This document shows positions 1-13,400 of a stretch of 64,000 nucleotides of DNA, piece by piece. Numbering within the stretch: position 1 is the first letter of the stretch; the number at the start of each line of letters is the position of its first letter. The translations under genes were made by a program, and so were the position numbers. The notes beneath the pieces were generated by a model. That model saw only the letters and a program-made list of their open reading frames with translations, did not search any database and had not been told where the DNA came from. Source of the DNA: Nephrocerus scutellatus. Lineage: Eukaryota > Arthropoda > Insecta > Diptera > Pipunculidae. The stretch spans positions 20,428,254-20,492,253 of the forward strand of contig OX352765.1 in NCBI GenBank assembly GCA_947095585.1. Direction: 5' to 3'.

Positions 1-300
1 ATCGGCTGCAAACGTGAGGAATGTGATGTAATATTAATTACATTCCTTCGACTTTTATTTTATTAAAGGACATAGCCATCCTTATTGCTGTGGCGCAAGT
101 CATTCAGGGAGTTCTCCCTTGGCAATGAGTTTATGGTATAAAAAATGCATTGCATGCATTAAACAACCTAAATAGAAATCCATGAGCTCCGTCAAGTTCC
201 AAATATGTTCAATGCATCTTATCTAAAAAAAAAAAAGCTACATGCAGGTCAGGCCTCACAGTCCATTACAGTCAAATTAATGGAGAAAGAGAAATCAATT

Positions 301-306
301 TTTATT
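301..306 (-). terminator. Candidate poly(A) signal of the SR-protein gene
   Basis: TTTATT on the plus strand reads AATAAA on the minus strand, about 115 nt downstream of the TAA stop at 422-424. Position and motif fit; the cleavage site is not determined. Confidence 0.45.
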
Positions 307-421
307 GATATAATTAATCAATTAAACATCTACAATTGGTAAAATTTATGTGTTAATTTTAAAGTCCTTAAGAAACTAGATCATAGTGGAATTCGCATTG
401 TAGCTTTTATCCCATCAATCT

Positions 422-1991
422 TTATGGTGAATTAGAAATGTCCATGTTGTCCGACTTCTCAACACTAACTGATTTGCGCGATTTAGAATCAGTACTAGAG
501 CGTGTTCCAATTTTCTCTTCGGCATCATAGTCACGTATGATGGATTCTTCGTTGATCTTCTTGAGGAGTTTGCGTGAGGAATCCGGAGTACGAGATCGAC
601 GTTTGGACGAAGACTTGATGGAGACATCTTTGCTGCGACTCGAACGTATGCGTGGTGGTGTAGGCGACCGTCGTTTGCTGCGTGACCGCGTAGAACGGTG
701 CTTCTCAGTGCGATGAGTGCGTTTGCGTTCACCTCTTGAACGGGAACGTTTCCCACGCGATCTGGAACGATGCGTACGAGATGTACGTGATGTTCGCGAT
801 GCACTGCGACCGTGTGATCTTGAGCGTTTCCGACGGTCCCTAGAGCGAGTGCGTTTGGAGCGTGAACGAGATCTGCTCTTTCGGCGAGAATGTGACCGTT
901 TCCGTGAACGAGAACGCTTTCGTGAATGGGATCGTTTAGAACGTGAGCGAGATCGTCGCTTTGACTTGCTGCGTGTACGTTTGCGAGTGCGTGACCTCGA
1001 CCGACGACGAGAACGTGATCGATGTGAGCGAGATCGACTGGCTCGTCTTTCCCTAGAGCGGGATCTAGATCGCGAACGGCGACGCTTTTCTTTAGCCAAC
1101 ATACCAATTACCGGATCAATAGCCGCCGATATCATATTTTGTGCTTCCTTAACGATAGTCATGGCCTCTTCGATTTCAGCCTGTGCAGCTTCATTTGACT
1201 TGGCTTCCGGTTTTGAAATCGAGTCTGTTGCATGATAAACACTTAAGTAGCCGCCCTTGAACTCTAATCCTTGCATCCTCAGGGCATGGATAATACTCGG
1301 CTGTTCACAGAACTCAATCATGCAATATGTCTTGTTGTCTTTCTCAGCCCAGCGGGCATATTTTACCTCACCGGCTCTCTGGAAACACTCCATCAAATCA
1401 TCAAGGCGCCATTCATTTCTCACATCGCACACGATGATGGTGCGACGTATCTCTTCGACTTTGCGCGAATCATAAAATGATGGTAATGCTGGGTATTCGG
1501 GCAAAAAATTCTCAGTCAGTTTTGGATCGTACGTTTTGATCACCTAAGGAAGATAGGAAATTAATTGTGATTTTGGGGCCGAATTTTAAAGTGGTACTTA
1601 CCTGCTGTGGTGATTGTCCTTCGATGCGATTAACGACCTCGGGAGGTAACTTAGAATCAGGTTTCTGGAGTCCAGGAACGATGGTTCCATTTTTAGACAT
1701 CTCCAGTGCACGATACTCCTCGGGTATTGCTAATACGGGAATTACGATGAGTGCCCGATCAATGAAGACGGTGTTAGTTAAGTGTTGAGCGACTGGAACG
1801 CAAGTGCTTTCAACGTATTTGACGTAACATATGCGTGACTGTACAGGACAGGAAACGTCGCGCACGGTCGGATACAAGCGAATTTCTTCAATTTTTCCAA
1901 TATTTCCAAAAAGAGTTTGCATTTGATCTTTGGTGGCTTGCGGTGCAATGTTGGTAACTTGCACTACTTTCGCTGTTGTACCACCAGCCAT
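422..1991 (-). CDS. Srp54: SR-family splicing factor (SREK1 / Drosophila Srp54 type), two exons
   Basis: Predicted nuclear pre-mRNA splicing regulator of 503 aa. Coding exons are 1602-1991 and 422-1543, joined in phase across a 58-nt intron (donor CAG|GTAAGT, acceptor TTAG|GTG). Exon 1 starts MAGGTTAKVVQVTNIAPQAT and encodes a first RRM-like fold (residues about 8-85) followed by the PEEYRALEM segment typical of SREK1 proteins. Exon 2 carries a second RRM (about 164-240, with RTIIVCDV and the YCMIEF RNP1-like strand) and from about residue 284 a long Arg/Ser-dipeptide domain ending in an acidic tail. This two-RRM plus RS layout separates it from the classical SRSF1 type. The name follows Drosophila 'SR protein 54' and not the signal recognition particle subunit Srp54k. 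It is divergent to the DENND5 gene, 2.5 kb away. A TTTATT (AATAAA on this strand) at 301-306 is a plausible poly(A) signal. Confidence 0.93.
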
Positions 1992-4497
1992 GATGTACTC
2001 GTAATGGACCGCCGATAGAGAAAAACTAATTCTTTATATTACGGCGTTGTACCTTTATATATGAATACTTACTGAGGTTTTCTTATTTATGCTTAAATTA
2101 TTAAATCAATAATCAAAACTTTAATAAAATATTTCTCAGCTTTTTCTTTACACAAAAACTAAACGCCATACCGAAATGGCGAAGCGAAAAATTGATTTGC
2201 TCGTTTTTTTGTCCTTCGTTGAATATTCGGTAAATATGTGCTCAGCATGCACAATCGTTGATTTTTCCATTGAACAGTAATTTCAAGAATAATAAAAGCG
2301 TTCACATTGGAGATGTTTTATATCTAACAAAAGCGAGTAAGTACAATTACTTGGAGAAAACCATAATACTTTTATACAGTGGTATAATATTCAGTGTAAC
2401 AATTCTTGCTCTTATTCTGTCTTACGCTTGTATTCATTTTAGAGTAAAAATTAGGAAACTCGGTGTACACCGTGTCGTGCTCGGTTCACAATAAAAAACA
2501 CGGTAAACAGAATAAAATTATCCCGGTTAAAAACAACACTGAGTAAATTTATGACTTACACAGAGACTTATAAGAGTTGTTACTAAGTTCAAGATGTAAT
2601 ACATTAAATTAAAAAATAAACTAATAAAATGAAAATAAATACGTTATTAGTTAAAAACTACTTAGTCTTTTTTTTTTTAATTAACTACTTTGTTAACTAC
2701 ATGAATGACTAAAAAGAATATAAAACGTTCAAAATGAACTCAATTGAATTTAATTTAAAAAAAAGAGACGAGATAAATAAAATAATCTGACGTTTAGAGA
2801 CTACATTGACCATGAATTTACTACATGACAACAATAAAACACATTGACTACGTAGTCAATGTCGTTTATTAAGTTTATAATTTTTTTCTCGTAGATTAAG
2901 AACTCTGCTTAACTGCTCCCTCGGATTGAATAAAAAAACCGACCCATTGTCATGTTATTTGAAGCTAACGTCATCGTAAGAAATCGATACAAATCGATAA
3001 ACAATACTAAATTCGCAACTGCGTCTATACTCCCTCTATTTAACTCTATTTAAACCAAACTAAAATCACAAAATAAAGTGATGATTGAAGAACGTGTTTC
3101 CAATGTTATATTATGATAGTCAACTTCGCTTTCAATCGGTTCCAACGTAAATGTACAATAGTACAATAGTATAACTATACATGAAGTATCTAGAGCCTTT
3201 GCTGTACTTTCTAGGCAATTCATCAAAATGTCAGTTAATCCAAAGGAAAGGACTAGAGTATAGCAATAATTTTTAATTTAAATAAAATTCTTCGTTTCAT
3301 AAGGTGTATATATTCTGACCAAGTCACCAGAAAATAATTCACCGAAATATATTGCAATCGGAAATGATATTTTTCTGTAAATATTCAACCCAGCCAAAAC
3401 CAGTAAAACAGCAGGTTTTCTTATTCCAAAGAGGATATAGTTGTTGTAATTCCTTATTCCTCGGCAAATTAAATACAGCTATATTTTTTTTTAGATGACA
3501 ACAATTAATTCAGATTGTTTGTCAAACATGAGTGCCGATGGAAAATAAAAAAAATTAAAAAAAAATTTAAAAAAAAAATTGAATAAACATATACGTAAGA
3601 TTCCGGTCCCTTCCGTGCCCACACCAACATTTTTTTTTGAAGTGGTTATGTTATTTAAAGTGGAAACAATGGGTTACTGTTTTTTACTGTGGAAACAAAG
3701 GGCTAGCACAACTTCTCCTTAAAATGTCAGTACGTTCAGCAAATGACAAACGAAAAAGAAGCGTAAACAAAAACAACGCAAACGCATATACCTATAATAA
3801 AAATACTAGATTTCTCCCTATGCTGTACTACTCTCAAAATGAGAAAAAGGTCTGAGAGAAATATCCAATTAATTAATTCAAGTGAGCTACAGCCGTAGTG
3901 GAAATGTAAAGATTCGAGTGAGTTGATTTTTTCTGCTCGTCGCTGCTTGCTGGTAATCGACAATCGTCGTGAATCGTAGCTGGTGATAGGTGCGGAAGCA
4001 TAGAAAATTTTGATTACTTGTGTGTTATTTGGGGCAGCACATCGAAAAGAGAAAAAGAAAAGAAGATCGTTGTTAAATAAAATTCAGCTATAAACTTTTT
4101 CTTTTGCTTGTGTTAGAAAGCAGAAGTATCAAGAAAACGCAACGCAACCAAAATCAATTAATCGCAAATAATGGAACTACTAGAAAAATAACAAAACAAT
4201 TACCACCAGAAAAAGCTACAATGATTTTTGTTCAGTTCACAGGACGTGAGTTGAGTTTGACGAGTACGAGAATCTTTATTGGTACTAAAAATATTATTAG
4301 CAACAAATTCGCGGTGAAAATGTAAGCAAAGCGAAAATTACTCAATTCTTCATAATTGTATAATTTGTTACTTCTGCCCACATTTCTATCGTCATAGATC
4401 TCAGTCCCAGACGCAGCAGCAGCATCAGTTGCCCCTCGTCCATTTACAAAAATACGCGTCATCACAGTCAAAAAACAAATAATCCCTTGTCTACAAT
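1992..4497. promoter_or_regulatory. Divergent intergenic region between the SR-protein and DENND5 genes
   Basis: AT-rich, with no coding potential beyond chance frames. It must hold the 5' UTRs and promoters of two divergent genes; the last several hundred bases (about 3.9-4.5 kb) are probably the DENND5 5' UTR. No TATA box or other core element could be assigned with confidence. A degenerate MITE end lies at 3390-3480. Confidence 0.5.
3390..3480. repeat. Partial copy of a short MITE (AGCTGTATTTTATT ends)
   Basis: The segment with AACAGCAGGTTTTC, TTGTTGTAATTCCTTATTCC and the end ATTAAATACAGCT matches the right part of the fuller copies at 21962-22100 and 29258-29396. The left end is degraded or missing. 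Confidence 0.55.
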
Positions 4498-7400
4498 ATG
4501 ACGGAGAATGTGAGCAGTCGATTTACTAAAGTAACTCTGTCGGACGCAGCATCCACGTCAAAGTCGCCCCATTCACAGCATCAGCAGCAGCATAATTGCC
4601 AGAACAATGCCATCGAAAGGAAAGTAGTTATGAGAAAACTGAATAGTTCGACAAATGGAAGAGAAACTTTTATTGATAAGACGCCACCACCACCACCACC
4701 AGCATCGGCTAGTAGACAGACATCGTCTTCTTTGCTGTCTTCTTCTTTTTCGTTGTCGCCGTCGACATCGGCCGCAGCTGCAGCAACAACAACGCCAACA
4801 ACAACAACAAACCTCAACACTAGTAATGGATCATTGGGTTCTGACATTGCTACTGATGCTGGTGCTAATGAAACAACAATGACAAATTCTTCAAACGATT
4901 TGAGAGCATTGAAGTATAAATTAGATCCGCAATTCTCTAGGTTTGCCGATTATTTTGTCATATGCGGATTGGATTTGGACACTGGACTGGAACCGGATCG
5001 TTTTGCTGGTATGTATCGTATTGCTTTAGTTAGGATTTTACTTTTGATATAAATTGATTTATTTACTATCTTGTTATTCCCATCCAAGGCGACAACCTTC
5101 ACTGTTCACCACTTGATCGAGCCTACAAAAGTAAACCTCTCGCCCACTACCCGGAGAATGTCAGTTGGAACCCCTTTGATGCTCATGGAATATGCATGGT
5201 ATTCAACATTTATTTTATTTCTCTTTGTGTGTGCACTTACACTGCACCCGCATGTGTGCGTAGTAATAATTAGAAAGAAATACGTAGAATGCATTACAAA
5301 TGAATGAATTAAGGGGTCAATTGGACTCAATTATATACGTGAGTGGCTTGCCTCGCCTTGTTGGTTCGCACAGGCAGTTATCCAGCAACAAAGCCTTCAA
5401 AGGATGGGATGTTGGAAAGGAGACAAAGACAAAATTGATAAGAAATAATATTCAATATGCAGCAATTAGTTGCGCTCGTATGTGAGTTTGCTTCTCAAAT
5501 GGCAATTGGAGTAGAATTTTCCAATTCAGAATTTAATTTGTGGTAAACAAAGTTGAACAGTCATATTGGATTGTGCAACTTGTCAATCAGTTTGTATGCC
5601 TTGGATCGGCTACAATTATTGTAAACAAGTAATGTATATTACTATATATATATATATATATGATATAACTATATATATACTATTGAAGTAAAACTTCTTT
5701 ATCGTCGGTGAGGAGAAAATTTAGTACGGTATCTAAAATAATTTGTAATAATAATAATGGCCATTAGGAACTGGAATATTGAGAGCTAACCCATTTTTCA
5801 AGCGATTTGCGTGAAATTCGTCAGGTAGGAAGGACTAAGTTGCGACTATAAAACATGTTCCTGTGGAAATTCTGAAATATGGCCGTTAGGCACTGGAATA
5901 TTGGGAACTAAGCCATTTCTCAAAGGGTTTGTGTGAAGTTCGGTATGTAGGAAGGAGTAAGATGCGACTATAAGACTTGTTCCTAAGGAAATTCCGGGAT
6001 ATGGCCATTAGGGACTATATTGCTTTGGCAAAGCCAGCTTGGGTTACAACAACAATCGCATAAGCATAAGGCCGAAAGAAAATCCAAATATTTTTAGGAT
6101 TAAGAAACTAAAGCCATTTTATAGTTATGGTGCTCACCGTAAGGCGGTAAAACCATAAACCAAAGATAATCAGGACAAAGGATTTTTTTCCGTGTACGTA
6201 TGTTTGTTGGTCTGTTTGTCAACTCGTATATCTCGAATTCTACCAGTCGGAATTTGATGGGACTTGTTTTAAAACAATTGTTTAGCGATCGACTTGTGAT
6301 GGCTTAATTATGAGATTTTTTTAATTCATAGGCGTAGTTTTAGGAGCAATAAAACAACACATATAAAATTAAAACTTTTCATGAAATTCTCTAAAAACCA
6401 AAATATGCCCATAAAGTATACTGAATTTAACACCACATCGTAAATCAACGCTGCTCACAGCGCACACATTATAGAATGGCGTGATCTGATGCCACTATAT
6501 GGCATGATTTTTTAAATTATTGTATTGGAGCCCCCGACCCCGTGCCCCGAACACTAACAAATTGTCAATTCAAAGTTTCAATAAAATTGGGCTTTGGGAA
6601 GTGGGTTGACGTACGGTTTCATTTTGTGTAACATTTGCAAAACAGGTGAATATCGTTTAATAAATTCTTCCATTAATTTTACAGCTCTCGCTCCCACAAG
6701 GACTACGTTTTCGCACACAGAAGCACAACATAGAACCAAGATTTCATGCGTTCGCGACGACACGTGAAGATGGAAAACGTTGCTATGGATTCAGTTTGGT
6801 TTTCTATGAAGAAATACGCAATCGAAATATATGTAGTGCGATGCACACATTGCAGGTGAGCCAAGCTAATGTTTCTCGATTAAATACATGACAATTTTAT
6901 TCATCATTCTTTTTGGCCAGGCAATGTTCATCACAGAACTTTCGAACGGTCAACAAACATCGAATCTTTGTCGTGTCAAAGAGAGCCCGGTAAGTCGATC
7001 TCTTCCAAGGCATTTTAAGGTCGCTGGTCAAGCACCACAATCCGCATTAAGTTACTACGATATAGCCAAGGATAAGCTTTATGTTGCCAAAAGTATTTCG
7101 TTAATATGTCAAATTCCGTATGCGTTTGCCGCTGAGATCTTTTTGATCAATCTTTACAAGTGAGTGTGAAGGCTTGGTTAACGCACGGGCACGCCAAGAA
7201 TAAACTTTTTTCTTCATCATCGCTATAGATGTCTTCCCCGTCAGCCGGGTCCTGGAATTAGTCTCGAATCCTATGTATACAATATTCTGTATGAAGTGAT
7301 GCTACCTCAACCGGGAAAATCAATTCGAATTTACTTGCCACCAGCGGAACCACATTTGCCAGCGATGGCATTGATATTGCAACGGCCGGAGTTGAGCTCT

Positions 7401-10400
7401 GAATTGCCACTGCTCGATTTTCCGTTGCGTTTACTCTTTACGTACCTTGGAGTGGAATGTGTTATTCAGTTGTTCACGTGTGTGCTGCTAGAGAATCAAG
7501 TCTTACTGCGCTCGAATGGTGAGTGGTGGTGGTGGTGGGGGAGTTCTAACGTCTGATACATTTTCTTTGCTTCCTAGATTACCAAAAACTTATGATTATT
7601 GGCGAATGCGTAACCTCGGTTCTGTTTCCGTTCATTTGGCCTCATGTATATGCTCCAATTTTACCAGCAGCTCTTCATCACTTCCTCGATGCTCCAGTGC
7701 CGTTTGTTATGGGCCTCCACGCCGATTGTGAGTCATCGACGAAAATTGGTTCCGAAGCGACGCTGTGCTTTGTCGATATCGATAAGAAAATGATTCAGCT
7801 GCCGGAGGAATTGCCGGTTTTACCGCACAAAATAGACTTTATGGCCGAGATTATTTCGCTTTTGGATAAATTCGAAATCGAACGTGACAAATCACATGAG
7901 CCGATTCTCAGAAATGGTTACAACAATCGCGATCATGATGTCATGATTTCCAGTTGTACTTTGCCCTCGGGTTTGCAAGCGGCACGTCGCAAACAATTCA
8001 ATAATATGCAAGAAACACTGTACACACTCGGCGGAGGCGGCAGCAGCAGTGGTGGCGGCTCGAATCACAATCTCGAATATCAACCGTTAATCGCACATCC
8101 AAAACTTGATCATGTGCCTCGAATTGCCGATATACTACGTCGCAAAAGTGGTGGTGGACGATCGCCATCACCGGCGGCAGCAATGTTTTTTAATGATTCC
8201 GACATCGACACAGTCGATGCAACAATGTCCCCCTCGCAGCTATCAGCACGAAAAGAGCGGAAAGACGATAAACCAGCTCTGACACCCGAAGAGCAATATT
8301 ATCAGGATCAGCGGATCAACAATTCGTTGCGGGAAATATTTCTGAATCGTTTCGTACATATGTTCTATGCGTATGAATTTTTTGTCATCTATCCCAACCA
8401 GGATAAAGAGGAATGGCTGTCGAATCGTGAATCGTTACAGAATTTCGACAAATCATCATTTCTGTCCGACCAACCGGAACATCATCGTCCCTTCTTGTCT
8501 CGCTTTTTAGAATCTCAAATGTTTGCCACACTTATCGATAATAAAATTATTGCCGTGTGGGAAAAGGAACCAGAATCAAACCTTAAATTCTTCGATCAAC
8601 GCGTTAAGCTACTGAGGTGAGTGAAAAGTATCATCAAGTATTTTTAGTTTATTCTAAGCGTATGGTTTAAAGTTTCGCTGACGACATCACTCTTAGCTTT
8701 TCATATGATTTCTCGCTTTCTGCACGCCCCTCTTTATCGCAAGTAGAATTTGAAAAAGAACGTATGTTAAGCACGTTAAATTCTGACCTTGACAGCATAA
8801 CAAGATGGGGACTACACAATAGAGTAGAATTTCTGTCGTCCAAGTGTAATTTAAACCCCCAATCTTTATTCATGAATGGATCTGGAATGATAGAAACTGT
8901 TATTATTATATGTGAACTGTCCGTAATGGGGAATTTCACTGTATATATTATTGATTATTATTAAGAGACTTAGTAAATATGTATATTACAACTGTGATTT
9001 GTTTTAACTAATTGAAGAGATTATTAATTTACTTGGCTTAAAATAATTGCACTCCACTGTTCGTCTATTAGGTAGTGCTTTTATGATACTTCAAAATTAA
9101 TTGTCCCTTTTTATTCACAGAAAACGTCATGGCGAGGGCATGATCTGCGCAACCAGCTACGAACCATGTGTTCTCAGTCAGGAAACTCAACAAGCGTTCG
9201 AGAAACGTCTCAATTGCATCGATATCGAGGTTACACCGCCCAGCGAAATTCTATCGAATCGTGCAGCGTATTTCCGCAGTTTTCCAGTTCTCGAGAAGTC
9301 CGTTCTCAATCAGGAATGTGCTTCGAGGTAGATCACAAAAATCAAAACAAAACCAAAAAAAAAAACACAAAAAGAAAATCAGTTAGAAAACAGCTCCTAT
9401 AGAATTGTAGATGAAGATAATGATTTTTGTTTTCAAGAAACAAAGTAAAGTAAAGTTGTTATTTTTAATTTTTATTTTATTTTTCTTATAATGTTTCAGT
9501 TAATGGCTTTTTTGTTTTGTTTTTTTGTTTATCATTCTTTTGAAGAATCTGTGCTGAGAAACGATATTAGTTTACTCTCGTGTATACTCGTAATATTAGT
9601 ACCTACATTAATTTAATTTAGAGTGTGTCTTTCACAAAAAGTAATTTTAACAACGGAACTAGTTTTATTTGAAAAACATTAAATGTTGTGTGTTAACTGT
9701 TAAATGTACAATTCCTTTTTTGTGTTTTCCCCTGTATTTTGTTTGTTGTTTGTGTCAGATTAGTTCTATCTATGTCTCGATCTATGGCACTATGGCTGTC
9801 TCGGTACTCGAATAGAAGTGAGTGCGAATAATTTTTTGTTTTTCATAGAATTATGTTTATTGAAGAAGTGGGACTAACAAAAGTTCGTTATATTGAGGAA
9901 ATTATTCAAAATGTTTTGTTTTTTGCAGCGTCAACCTTTGTGACTTTGTATTGTTTAGTGGTGAGAACGATTTCAGATTGGATATTTTTCAGACGAGACG
10001 AAAGTAGCCATAGTACATACAGTCAAGCATTGAAACATCACCTAGGAAATTTTAAGCTTGAATGGGTGTGGCAGTGACTTACATTAAATGCACGGGAATA
10101 TATACTTGAGTTCCGCGAATTATAAATGACTACAACCAAGAGGCACGAATTTGTTATGGGATAAAATGGAAAGCACAGCAATGATATAAAATGGGAAGCA
10201 CAGCATAGCGAAGTTCATCTACCTAACGAATACAATCCAAGTGCAAATAATTTGGAAATAAAACTTTATATACTTTATGACTGGGACATTAAAACAGGAA
10301 AGTTTGTATATTTTTGCCGGTGTTTTATGCAACAAGGAAAAAAGAATTTATATGTACTTCGCGTACTGCTCCGATTGTTGGACAGCTTAAAATAATCAAC

Positions 10401-13400
10401 AAAAGACAATACTTGTATTTTAATTGTGTAGCCTAAGGTGGTCATGAAGAATTAAGTACCAGGGTAGATAAAATGTACGAGGAGAAAGCTGTTGTGTTGC
10501 ACTGGTAACATTAACATAGAAAAAAATCCTAAGAACAGGCTGAAAAGAAGGCACCAAAAGGCCAACATACAACGTGGCCGTACATACAAAATATTGAGTA
10601 GCACAATCGCAAGGTACATGCAATAAACGATGGCAGTAAGACAATAAAGGAATAGGACACCCCGGCACCTATGTACGAAGAAAGCCGAATCGCCAGGACA
10701 AAAAAAAAGTATGAGCCCAGTGGCTTTAAAAATTCCAATAGTCGAGGAATACAAGAAATCAAGAAACTCAATGAACAAGTTTAGACAAAAAACCTATGGC
10801 GAAACATCAAAACTACAAAGAAAACCTGGAAACACAATCCTGTCCTTGAGTTGTGTCAAGGGAATATGCAAAAGAATTCAATCGTCAATTAACGCCGCAT
10901 CAAGAAATCAACGATACCTCCTCACACAGGAACACAATCAGGAAAACACACCAACCTAGACTCAAGAAACGTGTTAAATCAACAATGAAATCAGCAGAGA
11001 ATTCAATAGCACTCGGACCAGATGATATCGAACCAATTATGGTTAGGCGGTCTCAAGCACTTGAACAGCGATGCCGTAATAAACACCTAATGGAGAACAT
11101 TGCCTTAAGAGACCAACCTCCACCTGTTTATCATTCGGAGAAACAATTACAAAGAGCCAAAAGGTTGATACTAACTCTAATCTGGTCTGGCTGGTGTCGA
11201 CTACACCACTATGGGGTTTTTCAGTAGGGACATAAAAGTTTTGTATTTTAATACAAATGCACTCTTGAACTGTTTTTATGATGTCAGTCAAGGTTTACAT
11301 TATTATCATGGTGAAGTTCACGAACGAGCAACGTTTTAAAAATTACAATCCAAATTCTGAGTCGGTGGTCGCAACTTTAAGAGCGCTTACTCCAATTTTC
11401 GGTCGTAATAAACATCCCACCAGACAGGCCGTGCATAAATTCGAGTAAATATATTCACTATTGAATGTTCCTGTGCCAGTGAGACAACGCACCGATCGAA
11501 GAACCGCAAATATCGCAGCCGTATTCATTCTCTTATTTTTTGGATCTACAACAGGTGTCCGATCCTCCATCTCCAATGGTCCCGATTTTGAGCCGATGTC
11601 ATCCTAAACTCGGGGCGTCCTGGTCTACGCCATCCATTCAGTGTAGGCTTAGCTGACCTCGCTGTTGTGTTGCATAAATCCTACCGCAAAGCACTTTCCG
11701 AGCAGGATCCTCTTTGCTCATGCAAGTTAGGAGTCCTAACCACCGGAGCCTTCCGATCTTAATTCTGTTCATGTCATCTTCTCTTCTTGCCATGACATGA
11801 TGTCTTGCCATGACATCTGTAATATTTGTCATATTCTAATTTTTATAAGACACAATTCCCCGTCCACCGCATCTCTTGAATTGCTGTTATGTCAGCATTA
11901 TATTCGAACAGGGTATCGGCTAGATGCTGTGCAGCTCGATCTCTAAACAGTACGTTCCATGAGAAAATTCTCAAATCGTTTAGCCGTTTTCGTTGTTGTG
12001 CTGATCGCAGCCGTATTGCTTCACTTAAAAATAAGCCACGTCGTTCAGAGGAATTGGGGAATCTCTCGGTCCATATTGCGGCGAATTTTGCGTAAAGATC
12101 TTGGCCTACACCCTTAGAAGATGATTGCCTGATAATTTGAAGCGCCGAAACTTATGTTATGTCCATATATAAAAAACCCTTTAAATGTCAAGTCTGAACT
12201 CTTAGATTGAAAATGCCTGTCCCAAAAGTGTTTTACACACTGGACCAAGGATCGTCAATCCAAATATAGGTTTAAAAGACTGGAGCTGTTACAAAAACAA
12301 AAGCACAAAAGATAATTAGAATAATCACGGTAATCATGGATTGCGGTGACCAAGTGGATTTACTTCACCTTCAGATCGGAAACTAACTTCCGAATGATAG
12401 CAAAAGAATGCCTACAAAGAGTTTTCGAAAATTTTGTTGAAAAGGGAACTACTTTGTTACTTTTGCTTCTTGTTTTGTGCACATGATGTTGAAATCAGGA
12501 AAATAGTACTATAACAGATGGAATTTCGTTAATCCTTCCACTACCGTCAATAATTAGACAAATGGTAATGGCAGTGCGCTTAAGGTAGCGATGTTCCTTA
12601 TGTTTTTATCTATTACCCAATTAATAAAAGTAAGGGAATTCAAATTTCTATAGAAGAAGCCGTTACAAGTACATTGCTGAACTGTGCTGGAACAATTAAT
12701 ATTGTAAATATATAAGTGGTACCCTGTTAAGCTTGACTATTGTCTGGCAGTTTAAGGAGGCATAAGATCTTGCGGTTTGTCGTTTGCGCTCTCTGGCATC
12801 ATCAAAGGACGTAGCTTAACATCTGTGAACTCTACTTGTTTCCCAAATAAAAAAGGTAATATGAACAATCCAAGTCGTCCTCAATTAGCGAACTTTTCTT
12901 AGTCTGCCACGACATAGAAAACAAAATAGTTTTTTGATTGAATTTTCTTTATCTCCTAACACGCAATCTCTCTCTAGATGATTAATTATTTCCTTTTGTT
13001 GTAATAATAGCAATTAAACACAGAAATTAAACGGATAAAGCAAAACTATAGATATGAATACATTATATAATATATATATACATAACATTATAAAATATAA
13101 TTTAGTTTAGTAAATTACATATATATATATAATATGCAATGCAAAAATATTTGTTCTTTCTTTTGTATGACTTGCGAGACACATTGAGTTGTTTGTATAC
13201 AAAAAAAGAAAAGAATCCCTCGATTGTCATCTCCTCATCCCTATGCGATATCCTGTCGTCGGCCGTCCTTTTAGTTCATATGTTTTGTGTTTGTGTGTGA
13301 ATATTGTTTATATAGATTCTCAGCCAACGAAAAGAAACCAACCACCTCGCAAAATATTTTACAAACTTAACTTTCAGAGGAAACAGTTTGAGGCGGGTAA

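Noticed and set aside
717..1235. Long plus-strand and alternate minus-strand frames (172 and 230 codons) over the SR-protein gene
   Set aside because: They are shadows of the Arg/Ser dipeptide-coding region; the arginine-rich or histidine-rich translations come from CGN/AGY repetition read in other frames.
4581..4882. Alternative-frame frames over DENND5 exon 1
   Set aside because: Trinucleotide-rich sequence (CCA, CAA, TCN) keeps several frames open; only the frame that splices into the DENN domain is supported.
9853..10077. 74-codon plus-strand frame in DENND5 intron 7 as an alternative exon
   Set aside because: It has no similarity to DENND5, and flanking splice signals in the right phase are not convincing.
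10452..10778. Hydrophobic 108-codon minus-strand frame resembling a membrane protein
   Set aside because: It lies antisense to a LINE fragment on the plus strand; the Phe/Leu-rich translation is the complement of Lys/Glu-rich transposon codons.
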